Shown: piece after piece, positions 6,573 to 13,954 of the stretch
How positions within the stretch are numbered: the stretch's first letter is position 1
Layout of the letters: each line of letters opens with the position of its first letter
Source of the DNA: Pseudonocardiaceae bacterium
GTDB lineage: Bacteria > Actinomycetota > Actinomycetes > Mycobacteriales > Pseudonocardiaceae
NCBI GenBank assembly: GCA_025937115.1
Contig: JAICSB010000029.1
Coordinates: 1 to 15,797 of the forward strand
Length of the DNA stretch: 15,797 nucleotides
Direction of reading: 5' to 3'
Position numbers and translations under genes: made by a program
The notes under the pieces: generated by a model
What the model was told of the DNA's origin: nothing
The model's input: the letters and a program-made list of their open reading frames with translations, nothing else
Database searches by the model: none

Positions 6573-7274
6573 ATGGTGATGATCCGTTATCGGTTGGGGC
6601 ATCGACTGGTACGACGGATTGCCGCGATCGGCGCCGTCTGCGTCGTGGCGCTGCTCACCCTCGCCGGTGTCGCGTGGGCGCACGTCACGGTGAACCCTCA
6701 TACCGCGCAGCAAGGCAGCTATACCAAGGTCTCCTTCCGGGTTCCCAATGAGCGCGACGACGCGTCCACCACCCAGCTGGAAGTAGATCTTCCCGTCGAT
6801 CACCCGATCGCGTCGGTGCAGACCCGTCCGGTGCCCGGCTGGACCTCAACCGTGCAGAAGACCACGCTGGCGAAACCGATCACCACCGACGACGGGCAGG
6901 TCACCGAAGCTGTCTCGAAGATCACCTGGACGGGTAGCAAGATCGCGCCCGGATCGTTCGAGGAGTTCGACGTGTCGATGGGCCCGTTGCCGACCGACAC
7001 CGATCAGTTGGTGTTCAAGGCCCTGCAGACCTACGACAACGGTGACGTGGTGCGATGGATCGATACCGCGCCTAAGGGGGCACCGGAGCCGGACCACCCC
7101 GCGCCGGTGCTCACGCTGACCCCGGCCGACACCAATTCTGCGGCCACCACGAGCAGCGAAGCCGGATCCTCGACGGGCATCTGGGGCGTGGCGCTCGGCA
7201 TCGTAGGGATCGTGCTGGGAACCATCGGCATCGTCGTCGGACTGCGAAACCGGCGTAACGCGGCTGCTGGCTGA
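6573..7274 (+). CDS. YcnI family copper-binding protein (DUF1775)
   Basis: The 233-residue protein has a signal peptide (about residues 1-36) cleaved before H37 in AWAHVTVNPH, so the mature protein starts with histidine. In the YcnI family that N-terminal His binds Cu(II) with a conserved Glu and Trp nearby. E60 in VPNER and W162 in VVRWID are plausible counterparts. The DUF1775 domain spans about residues 37-170. A Thr/Ser-rich linker and a membrane helix (about 203-224) with RNRRN anchor follow, placing the domain on the outer face. ATG at 6573 has GGAGG six to seven bases upstream. It is the middle gene of a three-gene copper operon. Confidence 0.93.
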   Translation: MVMIRYRLGHRLVRRIAAIGAVCVVALLTLAGVAWAHVTVNPHTAQQGSYTKVSFRVPNERDDASTTQLEVDLPVDHPIASVQTRPVPGWTSTVQKTTLAKPITTDDGQVTEAVSKITWTGSKIAPGSFEEFDVSMGPLPTDTDQLVFKALQTYDNGDVVRWIDTAPKGAPEPDHPAPVLTLTPADTNSAATTSSEAGSSTGIWGVALGIVGIVLGTIGIVVGLRNRRNAAAG

Positions 7275-7283
7275 GCCCTGCCA

Positions 7284-8990
7284 GTGCCTTGTCGGCGAGC
7301 GCTGCGAGTATCCGCCGTGGCGGTGCTGTGCGCGGTGTTCGGGCTACTTGCCGGCACCGGCCCGGCCTCCGCTCACGCGGTGCTGATCTCCACCGATCCC
7401 GGGTCAGGCGCGGTGGTCGCCACGATGCCGGCCACAGTGTCGCTGACCTTCGGCGAGCCGGTGGTGGTGGCGGCCGATGGGGTCCGGGTCTTCGGGCCGG
7501 ATGGTGCCGAGCTGGACAACGGCCACGCCGCTTCGCTGGGTCGCTCCACCACGGTGGGAGTGGGCCTGCTTCGCGTCGCTAAGCCACCGCAGGGCACGTT
7601 CACCGTGTCCTGGCGAGTGATCTCGGCCGACTCGCACCCGGTAGCGGGTGCCTTCACCTTCTCGGTGGGTCACCCCTCGGCGAGCCGGGCACCAGCGGCC
7701 GCGCAGCCGCGGGGCAGCCGCACCGTCGGTGTGGTGTACGGCATCGTTCGGGCGGCGGCGTTCGCATCCTATGCGTTGCTAGTGGGATCGATCGCGTTCG
7801 TCCTGCTCTGCTGGCCCGGCGCGATCGCCAGGCGCGACGTCCGCCGCGTCATGCTGGTCGGCTGGGCCGGTTTGTTGGCCATGAGCATCGCGACGTTGCT
7901 GCTGCAGGGACCCTATGGCAACGGCCTGGGTCTTGATCGAGTCTTCGACTCCGCGATCGTCTCGGAGACCTTGGGCAGCCGGTTGGGTGCCGCGGTGACC
8001 GCACGGCTGCTGTTGCTGGCCTTGGCCGGCGGCTACCTGGTGCTGTTGTGCGCCTGGCTGGGTCACCTCCAGCGGCGGGGCCGAGCGTGCTTCGGTGCGC
8101 TTGGTGTGGCTCTGGCCGTCGGCTTGGCCTGTACCTGGGCCGCCGCGGACCACGCAGCGGTGGGCCGGCAACCAGCGGTGGCGTTGCCAGTAGACGTCGT
8201 GCATCTGCTGACCATGGGCCTGTGGCTCGGCGGCCTGGCCACCCTGGTGGTGGTCTTGCGACCGGCGGGCACCACGAACGACGCCGCGCAAGCGGCACCC
8301 GAGCTCGCCGTGCACCGGTTCTCCTCGATCGCGACCGGCTCGATTGTGACCCTCATCGCCACCGGCAGCTACCAGTCGTGGCGCCAGCTCGGCAGTTGGG
8401 CAGCGTTCGGCTCCACCGACTACGGCCGGCTGCTCCTGGTGAAGCTCGGAGTTTTCGCCCTGATGCTCCTGGTCGCCCTGCGGTCGCATCAGGCGGCTCG
8501 TGAGCGCGTCACAGTGTTCTGGCACCGATTGCCACTCACGAGCACGCTGCGGCGCAGCGTGCTGGCTGAAGCCGCGCTGGGTGCCGTCGTACTCGGCGTC
8601 ACCGCGCTGCTGGTCAACGCCGAACCCGGTCGAACCGCGACTGCGGCGCCGCCGGGACCGGTCCACCGCGTCATCCGCTACGACACCGGTGGGGCCAACG
8701 GGCGTGGCCAGCTCATTGTGGACGTCGATCCGGCTGCCGCGGGGCCGAACACGGTGCGCGTCACCGTCGAAGACCCCGATGGGGCGGCACATGACGTGGC
8801 CGAACTGCGCAGTACTGTGATCGTGCGGCAGCTCGGTCCCTTCCCGGTTGCACTGCAGCACACCGCACCCGGCGAGTATGTCGCCCAGGCAGTACAACTG
8901 CCCTACAGCGGGGCCTGGCAGCTCAAGGTGACCGTGCGCACATCCGACATCGATGAGACGACCGTGGCCACTCCGATCGACATCAGGTGA
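7284..8990 (+). CDS. CopC-CopD fusion, copper resistance/uptake protein
   Basis: The 568-residue protein has a signal peptide cleaved at ASA before H31. A CopC domain (31-130) follows with D116 and H118 in ADSHPVAGAFTF; H31, D116 and H118 fit the CopC Cu(II) site. Then comes a CopD-type membrane part (about 148-445) of about eight helices with DVVHLLTMGLWLGGL, and an extracellular C-terminal domain (about 450-568). CopC binds copper outside the membrane, and CopD is thought to move it inward. Fusions of the two are common in Actinobacteria. The GTG start lies nine bases after the ycnI stop. It ends four bases before the convergent gene at 8995. Confidence 0.93.
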   Translation: MPCRRALRVSAVAVLCAVFGLLAGTGPASAHAVLISTDPGSGAVVATMPATVSLTFGEPVVVAADGVRVFGPDGAELDNGHAASLGRSTTVGVGLLRVAKPPQGTFTVSWRVISADSHPVAGAFTFSVGHPSASRAPAAAQPRGSRTVGVVYGIVRAAAFASYALLVGSIAFVLLCWPGAIARRDVRRVMLVGWAGLLAMSIATLLLQGPYGNGLGLDRVFDSAIVSETLGSRLGAAVTARLLLLALAGGYLVLLCAWLGHLQRRGRACFGALGVALAVGLACTWAAADHAAVGRQPAVALPVDVVHLLTMGLWLGGLATLVVVLRPAGTTNDAAQAAPELAVHRFSSIATGSIVTLIATGSYQSWRQLGSWAAFGSTDYGRLLLVKLGVFALMLLVALRSHQAARERVTVFWHRLPLTSTLRRSVLAEAALGAVVLGVTALLVNAEPGRTATAAPPGPVHRVIRYDTGGANGRGQLIVDVDPAAAGPNTVRVTVEDPDGAAHDVAELRSTVIVRQLGPFPVALQHTAPGEYVAQAVQLPYSGAWQLKVTVRTSDIDETTVATPIDIR

Positions 8991-8994
8991 CGGG

Positions 8995-9576
8995 TTACTT
9001 CTTGGGCATCGCTCGGAAGGACTCGACGACCTGGTTCACCGGTGGCAGGACGACCGTCGGGTCTGAGGCCGCCGCGGTGAACACCGCGATGCCATAGTTG
9101 GTGGGATCGTTCTGGACAGTGATCGCCAGGAAACGGATCTGGGTGTTCTTGGCATTGTTGCCGATCCCGCCGTATATCAGCGCTGGCTGCGGGCCCACCT
9201 GCCGGGCTTCCGGCGGGATCACCTGCACGTCGTGGTAGTTACCGGCCACCTGCTGGAAGAACAAGGTGCCGGCCACTGGAATCGGTCCAGCACGACCGAC
9301 CCCGAGGGTGATCACGGTGGTCTGATCCGGGCTGGTCACCGTGGTGGTGCGGCCTTGCTGAGTGGTCGACCAACCGGTCGGGGCATCGAAGCGGTACTGG
9401 CCAGCAGCATTGACCACTTCATGGGTATCGACCGCGCCACTGACGCTGCCGCGACTCACTAGGGCGATCACCCCGCACACCACGGCTAGCAGCAGAGCCA
9501 CGACACCGATCAGCGCGGGGATCGGTCTGCTTTGCAACCGGGAGACCCAGGGCAGCTTAGAGATCAAGGTATTCAT
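8995..9576 (-). CDS. Membrane-anchored extracytoplasmic protein, unknown function
   Basis: The 193-residue protein has a short cytoplasmic N-terminus, one membrane helix (about residues 20-41) and an external domain. The domain begins YRFDAPTGWSTTQQGRTTTV and ends VNQVVESFRAMPKK. An opening FDAP.GW strand and a closing V..SF....K resemble small mog1/PsbP- or LpqN-like folds in actinobacterial envelope proteins, but I cannot confirm this. No catalytic motif was recognised. ATG at 9576 lacks a Shine-Dalgarno site; TACGAT lies ten bases upstream on the minus strand. It is downstream of the LAXTG gene but separated from it by a strong terminator, and its end faces copCD. Confidence 0.75.
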   Translation of the reverse strand: MNTLISKLPWVSRLQSRPIPALIGVVALLLAVVCGVIALVSRGSVSGAVDTHEVVNAAGQYRFDAPTGWSTTQQGRTTTVTSPDQTTVITLGVGRAGPIPVAGTLFFQQVAGNYHDVQVIPPEARQVGPQPALIYGGIGNNAKNTQIRFLAITVQNDPTNYGIAVFTAAASDPTVVLPPVNQVVESFRAMPKK

Positions 9577-9617
9577 GAGGGCGCCGATCGTACTGGGGAC
9601 AGGGGGGTCAACATGCC

Positions 9618-9652
9618 AGCGGGGGCCGGCGAATTGCTCGCCGACCCCCGCT
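9618..9652 (-). terminator. Strong hairpin terminator of the LAXTG protein gene
   Basis: Two 15-base arms (9618-9632 and 9638-9652) pair with a single mismatch around an ATTGC loop. The stem is almost all G-C, starting AGCGGGGG. It begins 30 bases past the stop codon of the wall-protein gene and separates that gene from the next on the same strand. There is no T-tract, which is usual for actinobacterial terminators. Confidence 0.75.
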
Positions 9653-9681
9653 GAAGGTGTAGCTGTCAGACTGCTGTGCGC

Positions 9682-11142
9682 TCAGACGGTGTGCTTGCCC
9701 ACCCGACGACGGGTACCCGCCACAGTCAGCGCACCCAACCCGGTGAGCAGGAAGCCACCGGCAAGCAGCCCAGCGACATCGGCTCCAGTCTGGGCCAGTT
9801 CCGGGCCCTGGCCGGCTTGGTTCTCACCCTTGTTCTCGCCGTTGCCGTGGTCCTCACCCTTGTTGCCGTGGTCCTCACCCTTGTTGTGGTGATCGTTTTC
9901 ATTCGTCTCGTGTGCGAGGGTCTCCGCCTGGCCGAGCACGACCAGCAGAGTCCTGTTCAGCACGTCGAGGCGCAGGGCCTCCACCGCACTACCAGCACCC
10001 TTGGGGTTGTGGAAGATGACCGACCTGCCCTGGTTGAGCAGCAGGCAGAGCAGCGCGGAGTCGCCACAGTCACTCGGGAGGCCCAGGGACGTGTCCTGGT
10101 CACCCAGGAAAGTGGACTTGCCGTTGCTGTCGATTCCGAGCAGGAACGAGTGGCGCTCGGTCTCCGGCTTCTCCGACCTCGACTTGGAATCCGCATGCAC
10201 GGCCTCCACGCCAAGTCCTTCACAGGGCGTGGTCAGCTTGTCGCGCTTGCCCAGGCAGAGGTTGAGCAGCTCGTTGGCGGAGTCGGCCTTGGTGTGGCCG
10301 TGCTCCTTGTCACGCTCGGCAATGCCGAGGCCCTCGGCAACGCCCAGGGACAGGATGCCCTTGCACTCGTAAGAGGCTGTGGTGTCCTTGTCGTGACCGC
10401 CCAAGCACAACGCCGCCACGCCACCGCGGGCAGCGGCGAGCGACGAGTCGTGGTCCTCGGTGGCCACAGCGTTGTGGTAGAGCAGGCTCAGGCAGAGCAC
10501 GCCACTGGTGGCGCTGCAGAGCTTGAGGGCGTCGCCGTTGTCGCCTTCTCGGTTGTGGTCCTTCGAGGACGCGCTGGAGCCGATGATCCGGCTGCCACCC
10601 AGACCGAGCACCGTGGAGTCGGAGTGTGCATCTCCGTTGTCCTCGATGGTGCCGTTGTACTTGGTGATGTCGAGCAGGTGCGACCTGAGCAGGTCGATCC
10701 GCGCGACGGCACCAGAGGCGTGGTCCGGTGGCTCCGGGTCGTCGATCTCGTGGCTGCCCGATGTGTCATCGCGGTGCTCGACGTCACCGTGGTGGTCACC
10801 GTCGTGGTGGTCACCGTCGTGGCCATCGTGGTGGTCACCGCCGAGAAGACCAGTCGTGTGCGAGTTGCCGTTGAGGACATCGCCGACGATGGGAAGATCG
10901 CCAGTATTGGGTGCACCGGGCGTGCCGGCACCGCCACCGGCTCCAGGGCCGGGCTCGGTGATTTGTGGTGTACTTGGCGTCCCGGGGCTGGGCACTGCCG
11001 GTTGCGCGGACGTGCCGACGATCTTCTGCACCGAGTGGACCACCTGCGCAGAGGCAGCACCCGGCAGCAAAACCATCGCGGCTGCCGTGCCGGCGGCCAT
11101 GAGAGCCAGGCGGCGGTGCCTCCTGGGTGTGCGTGACGTCAT
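9682..11142 (-). CDS. LAXTG cell-wall-anchored protein, His/Asp- and Cys-rich
   Basis: The 486-residue protein starts at ATG 11142 behind GAGGAGG. A signal peptide (1-32, ending AASA) is followed by a Pro/Gly-rich linker and a His/Asp tract (about 102-126, GGDHHDGHDGDHHDGD). The core (about 145-400) has eight cysteines (209, 217, 246, 260, 296, 307, 359, 366). Within it two LCLGxxDKxTT...CxG segments (245-262, 295-309) look duplicated. An NKGEDHG heptad repeat (420-433) precedes the sorting signal: LAQTG (449-453), a hydrophobic helix and a basic tail TRRRVGK. LAXTG is the class E sortase motif; such an enzyme is encoded at 14457. Function is not known; the His/Asp tract suggests metal binding. 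The cysteines may form disulfides. Confidence 0.88.
   Translation of the reverse strand: MTSRTPRRHRRLALMAAGTAAAMVLLPGAASAQVVHSVQKIVGTSAQPAVPSPGTPSTPQITEPGPGAGGGAGTPGAPNTGDLPIVGDVLNGNSHTTGLLGGDHHDGHDGDHHDGDHHGDVEHRDDTSGSHEIDDPEPPDHASGAVARIDLLRSHLLDITKYNGTIEDNGDAHSDSTVLGLGGSRIIGSSASSKDHNREGDNGDALKLCSATSGVLCLSLLYHNAVATEDHDSSLAAARGGVAALCLGGHDKDTTASYECKGILSLGVAEGLGIAERDKEHGHTKADSANELLNLCLGKRDKLTTPCEGLGVEAVHADSKSRSEKPETERHSFLLGIDSNGKSTFLGDQDTSLGLPSDCGDSALLCLLLNQGRSVIFHNPKGAGSAVEALRLDVLNRTLLVVLGQAETLAHETNENDHHNKGEDHGNKGEDHGNGENKGENQAGQGPELAQTGADVAGLLAGGFLLTGLGALTVAGTRRRVGKHTV
9844..9885 (-). repeat. Two exact 21-bp tandem repeats in the LAXTG gene
   Basis: The unit GCCGTGGTCCTCACCCTTGTT is present at 9844-9864 and 9865-9885 without mismatch. 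It encodes two NKGEDHG heptads just before the LAQTG signal, in the part expected to span the peptidoglycan. Degenerate units flank it. Such a tract can change length by slippage. Confidence 0.85.
10789..10818 (-). repeat. 15-bp tandem repeats encoding the His/Asp tract
   Basis: GTGGTGGTCACCGTC occurs twice in tandem (10789-10803, 10804-10818), and a degenerate third unit follows to about 10838. On the coding strand it gives the DGDHH-like units of the His/Asp-rich segment. The repetition suggests the metal-binding-like tract grew by duplication. Confidence 0.8.
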
Positions 11143-11560
11143 GTTCCGGTGTTCCTCCTCGTTCGAGATCACTCCGCGAGAGGGCGGTACGGCCTTCCCC
11201 TCGGCGGCCGTGGATCCCTCGTACCTGCAATGGAAGCTCCGACTCCACCGTGTTTCGGTGGCCGATCTCCGGGCGTCCAGGTACCGGCTCAACGACGTGG
11301 GAGTCGACGCAGATACGACCGGCACCCGTACTACTCCCCGAACGGTGACCGCCTGTCGGTGGAAACTGCTGGAAGGCACACGCAGCGTAGATATCAGCTG
11401 GACCGAGGCAGCCGCAAACGCCACAGATAGGACAAACAGGTCCGGTGTCGGTTGCTCTCAGTTACTATTGGGCTTGTAGAGCAGGAATCACCGGTCCTCG
11501 GAGCACTGACCGTGGCCCCGTAGAGCGGACAGATTCCGGCATGATTGACTACGCTGCGAC
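11143..11560. other. 418-bp gene-free region with structured leader of the LAXTG gene
   Basis: No coding frame here looks real. Read towards the wall-protein gene, two hairpins stand out. One is a two-tier stem (11180-11184 with 11216-11220, and 11189-11194 with 11206-11211) ending about 18 bases upstream of the ribosome site. The other is CCACCG-TGTTT-CGGTGG at 11245-11261. Candidate promoter boxes are weak: TTGCGG/TATCTA on the minus strand (11412-11417, 11388-11393, spacer 18), and a plus-strand TACTAT at 11463-11468 for the lipoprotein. The region may contain a long regulatory leader. I compared it by memory with the c-di-AMP riboswitch and found no match. Confidence 0.5.
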
Positions 11561-12121
11561 ATGTCACCATTGCGCCGCCGCAGGCCGGTCATCGTCGTCA
11601 TTGCGGCTGGGCTGCTCGCTTGCGCGGCCGTCGCCTGTAGCGATCGGCCCGTCACCCCGCCCCCGATCGATCACGCCGGGACCGCGGTCCCGGCGGCGGT
11701 CCAGCCGGTGACGGCACCACAGCCGATGGCCGACGGGCCGTGCCGCTATCTGCCGGCGGCGGCGGTACAGGCGGCCAACGGCGAGCGTGTCGTCGCGGTA
11801 CGGATCTCCGACACCGGTCCAGACCGGCCGCAGCCGGCCTGTTTCTTCTTCGCGGCTAACGGCACGGTGCAGCTACGGACCTGGATCCTCGCGACCACGC
11901 CGCAGGTAGCGCGAGCAACCGTCGACGCTGCCGCCCCGGTCGCGAGCTCAGATCTGGCGCAGCTTCCCGGTGGCTGGTCCGGCGGCTCACAGCCGACCGC
12001 CGATGGAGCGGTGTTTGCGGTCAGCCGACAGGGCACCGCGGTGGTGATCACGACCAATCAGCGGCAGACGATCGGCGCCCGCCGGATCGCTGTGCAGGTG
12101 ATCGCCGCCCTGGGTCTGTAA
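11561..12121 (+). CDS. DUF2020-type lipoprotein
   Basis: The 186-residue protein begins with an arginine-rich N-terminus and hydrophobic helix ending at two possible lipobox cysteines, C21 (LLAC) or C26 (AVACSD). C26 is the more likely lipid site because a polar, Pro-rich linker follows. The domain (about 58-186) starts GPCRYLPAAAVQAANGERV, continues RISDTGPDRPQPACFFFA and ends TTNQRQTIGARRIAVQVIAAL. This fits actinobacterial DUF2020 lipoproteins of unknown function. C61 and C93 may pair. The position upstream of ppiA recurs in Pseudonocardiales as I recall. No strong Shine-Dalgarno site is seen. It is convergent with the next gene, with a likely terminator between them. Confidence 0.85.
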   Translation: MSPLRRRRPVIVVIAAGLLACAAVACSDRPVTPPPIDHAGTAVPAAVQPVTAPQPMADGPCRYLPAAAVQAANGERVVAVRISDTGPDRPQPACFFFAANGTVQLRTWILATTPQVARATVDAAAPVASSDLAQLPGGWSGGSQPTADGAVFAVSRQGTAVVITTNQRQTIGARRIAVQVIAALGL

Positions 12122-12128
12122 GCCGCTG

Positions 12129-12158
12129 GGGTCGCCAAGCGACTGTGTCGCAAGACCC
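12129..12158. terminator. Bidirectional hairpin between convergent genes
   Basis: GGGTC (12129-12133) pairs with GACCC (12154-12158), and inside them GCGAC-TGT-GTCGC forms a second stem with small bulges. The hairpin lies in the 52-bp gap between the lipoprotein and the convergent small membrane protein and is symmetric enough to serve both. It is a moderate prediction because the stem is interrupted. Confidence 0.45.
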
Positions 12159-12173
12159 AACCGAGCTGCCCGC

Positions 12174-12422
12174 TCAGTCGTTGCCGGCCGAAGGACGTTG
12201 CGCGCGGACGACGCCATTGCCGGTCGGAGACTGTCCGGTGGCCACCTGGTTGCGGTACTGCCCAGTCCCCCGCTCGACCTGCCGGATCGCCAACCACTCG
12301 GGATCGCGCCGTGACTGCCGGCGGTTGCGCAGCACTACGCCGGCGACTCCCGCGATCCCGAGCAACAGCGGAACCACCCACCGCCAGCGGCGGATGGAGC
12401 CCTGCGTCTTCGCCTCGTTCAC
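12174..12422 (-). CDS. Small single-pass membrane protein in the cwsA position
   Basis: The 82-residue protein has one membrane helix (about residues 14-31, WVVPLLLGIAGVAGVVL) followed by a basic stretch RNRRQSRRDPEW and a polar tail IRQVERGTGQY. It lies on the minus strand immediately upstream of and divergent from ppiA. In Mycobacterium tuberculosis that place is held by cwsA, a membrane protein that helps localise wall synthesis and works with CrgA. The length and the shared single helix are compatible, but sequence similarity cannot be tested here. The GTG start overlaps the stop of a possible ten-codon leader frame. Treat as a candidate CwsA-like protein. Confidence 0.7.
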   Translation of the reverse strand: MNEAKTQGSIRRWRWVVPLLLGIAGVAGVVLRNRRQSRRDPEWLAIRQVERGTGQYRNQVATGQSPTGNGVVRAQRPSAGND

Positions 12423-12435
12423 GTCCTTAGCCCTT

Positions 12436-12461
12436 CATGATTGTCGCCCATGATTGTCGCC
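12436..12461. repeat. Perfect 13-bp tandem duplication in the divergent promoter region
   Basis: CATGATTGTCGCC occurs twice back to back (12436-12448 and 12449-12461) in the 148-bp region between the cwsA-like gene and ppiA. It is unlikely by chance, and its position suggests a duplicated regulatory site or a recent duplication. Read on the minus strand the repeat gives an ATG that opens a ten-codon frame ending on the GTGA of the cwsA-like start. Confidence 0.8.
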
Positions 12462-12570
12462 GTCGCTGCGTGGCTGCTCGGTATCGTCGACCTGAACTAG
12501 ATATGCCCATCCTGCCGCGTCCGCAACCGAACGGCCCTTCACCGACAAGGCGGTCTGGCAGGATGGTCAG

Positions 12571-13110
12571 GTGACTGAACCCACGACAGACGAGACGCAG
12601 GTCGTCCTGCACACCAGCGAGGGTGACATCCGCATCACCCTCTTCCCGACCCATGCCCCGAAGACCGTGGCGAACTTCGTGGGCCTCGCCGAGGGCAGCA
12701 AGGACTATTCCCAGAACAACGCCAAGGGTGAGCGGTCTGGGCCGTTCTATGACGGCTCCGTGTTCCACCGGGTGATCAAGGGCTTCATGATCCAAGGTGG
12801 TGACCCCACCGGTACCGGACGGGGTGGACCCGGCTATCGCTTCGGCGACGAGTCGCATCCGGATCTGCAATTCAACCGGCCCTACCTGCTGGCGATGGCC
12901 AACGCAGGTCCGAACACCAACGGCTCCCAGTTCTTCATCACCGTCAGCACCCCGACACACCTCAATCGCAAGCACACCATCTTCGGCGAGGTGGCCGACC
13001 AGAAATCCCGCAGCGTGGTGGACAAGATCGCGACCACGCCGACCCGAGGCGACCGTCCCGACAAGAACATCGTGATCGAACGGGTGACGGTCAAGGCCGC
13101 CGGAGCATGA
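12571..13110 (+). CDS. ppiA: Peptidyl-prolyl cis-trans isomerase, cyclophilin type
   Basis: This 179-residue cytoplasmic cyclophilin catalyses X-Pro isomerisation and helps protein folding. Active-site motifs are FHRVIKGFMIQGGDPTGTG (catalytic R67, with Q75) and MANAGPNTNGSQFFIT (residues 109-124), followed by LNRKHTIFGEV. The position of human W121, which contacts cyclosporin, is H130 here, as in many bacterial members. The GTG start at 12571 follows CAGGATGG, a weak ribosome site. No signal peptide is present. The stop overlaps the rhomboid start as ATGA, so the two are translationally coupled. This matches the ppiA place in the conserved near-origin block of Actinobacteria. Confidence 0.96.
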   Translation: MTEPTTDETQVVLHTSEGDIRITLFPTHAPKTVANFVGLAEGSKDYSQNNAKGERSGPFYDGSVFHRVIKGFMIQGGDPTGTGRGGPGYRFGDESHPDLQFNRPYLLAMANAGPNTNGSQFFITVSTPTHLNRKHTIFGEVADQKSRSVVDKIATTPTRGDRPDKNIVIERVTVKAAGA

Positions 13111-13874
13111 CGGCGATGGCCGGTCCAGTGTGTGTCCGGCACCCGGGCCGCGAGACTGGGGTACGCTGCACCCGCTGCGACCGGCCCGCTTGCCCCGCTT
13201 GCCTACGCGAAGCTTCGATCGGCTACCAGTGCGTGGACTGCATCGCCGAAGACGCTCGGTCGCGGCTGCGCTCGCGATCGCGCTCCAGCACCATTGCGTG
13301 GGCGCCACCCGGTGGTCCCTCGCTGGTGATTCCAGCCCTCATCGCGATCAACGTCGCAGTCTTCGTGTTCACCGTGGTGCAGGCCGGCAGCCTGTCCCAC
13401 AACTCCGACGCGCCGCTGTTCGGGCAGTGGGCGCTGCAGCCCGCGGCGGTCACGCATGGCGACTGGTGGCGGCTGCTCACCTCTGGCTTTCTGCATATCG
13501 GGCCGCTGCACCTGGCTTTCAACATGATCGCGCTATGGGTGATCGGCCGAGAGCTCGAGCGGGTGCTGGGCCGGGTCCGCTTCTTGGTGGTGTACCTAGT
13601 CTCGCTGCTCGGCGGTTCGCTGGTGGTCTACCTGTTCGCCAACCCGATGAGCGACACCGCGGGCGCGTCGGGTGCGGTGTTCGGGCTGATGGGCGGCCTC
13701 GCTGTGGTACTAATGCGGCTGCGCCTGTCCCCCCGCCCGGCGCTGACCATCATCGTGCTCAATGTGGTCATCAGCTTCGTGGTGCCGAACATTTCCATCC
13801 TCGGCCACCTCGGCGGCCTGGCGTTCGGCGCGGCGCTGACAGCCGCGATGGTCTACGCCCCCAACCGACGCTAG
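13107..13874 (+). CDS. Rhomboid family intramembrane serine protease with N-terminal zinc finger
   Basis: The 255-residue protein has a B-box-like N-terminus with C9/H12, C21/C24, C29/C32 and C42/C45, a cross-brace pattern for two zinc ions. A basic linker leads to the rhomboid domain (about 72-250) of six or seven helices. Signatures are FLHIGPLHLAFNMIALW, catalytic S188 in AGASGAVFG, and H234 in LGHLGGLAFG. Rhomboids cut substrates within or near the membrane. The zinc finger suggests cytoplasmic binding or regulation. The start ATG overlaps the ppiA stop; a second ATG lies three codons on. The combination is known in Actinobacteria, and the substrate here is unknown. Confidence 0.93.
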   Translation: MTAMAGPVCVRHPGRETGVRCTRCDRPACPACLREASIGYQCVDCIAEDARSRLRSRSRSSTIAWAPPGGPSLVIPALIAINVAVFVFTVVQAGSLSHNSDAPLFGQWALQPAAVTHGDWWRLLTSGFLHIGPLHLAFNMIALWVIGRELERVLGRVRFLVVYLVSLLGGSLVVYLFANPMSDTAGASGAVFGLMGGLAVVLMRLRLSPRPALTIIVLNVVISFVVPNISILGHLGGLAFGAALTAAMVYAPNRR

Positions 13875-13887
13875 CCGGCCGGTGGGA

Positions 13888-13949
13888 GTCGTGAACTCGA
13901 CGGGACCGACATTTTTCGCGACGGAAACGTCCGTCGTGTCGAGTTCACG
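13888..13949. repeat. 62-bp palindrome (copy B)
   Basis: It has the same end sequence and layout as copy A. GTCGTGAACTCGAC is at 13888-13901, ACCGAC follows, and the right arm GTCGAGTTCACG (13938-13949) is the exact reverse complement of 13890-13901. The inner arms differ from copy A while still pairing in part, which looks like compensated divergence. The copy starts 14 bases after the rhomboid stop, between that gene and the convergent crgA, so a bidirectional terminator role is possible. Confidence 0.85.
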
Positions 13950-13954
13950 CCCAG

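Noticed and set aside
7779..8897. 372-codon minus-strand frame opposite copCD
   Set aside because: It has Gln/His/Arg-rich shadow composition, while the plus frame is a clear CopC-CopD fusion.
9676..11136. 486-codon plus-strand frame opposite the LAXTG gene
   Set aside because: The valine-rich product comes from the antisense of the His/Asp repeats. The minus strand has a signal peptide, sorting signal, ribosome site and terminator.
11143..11400. c-di-AMP (ydaO-type) riboswitch
   Set aside because: The leader has hairpins and a GGGGAA stretch, but the GGGGUGAAUC-like core and flanking conserved blocks I would expect were not found.
12427..13308. 293-codon minus-strand frame opposite ppiA
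   Set aside because: The ppiA frame is an unmistakable cyclophilin, and the minus frame has no coherent domain.
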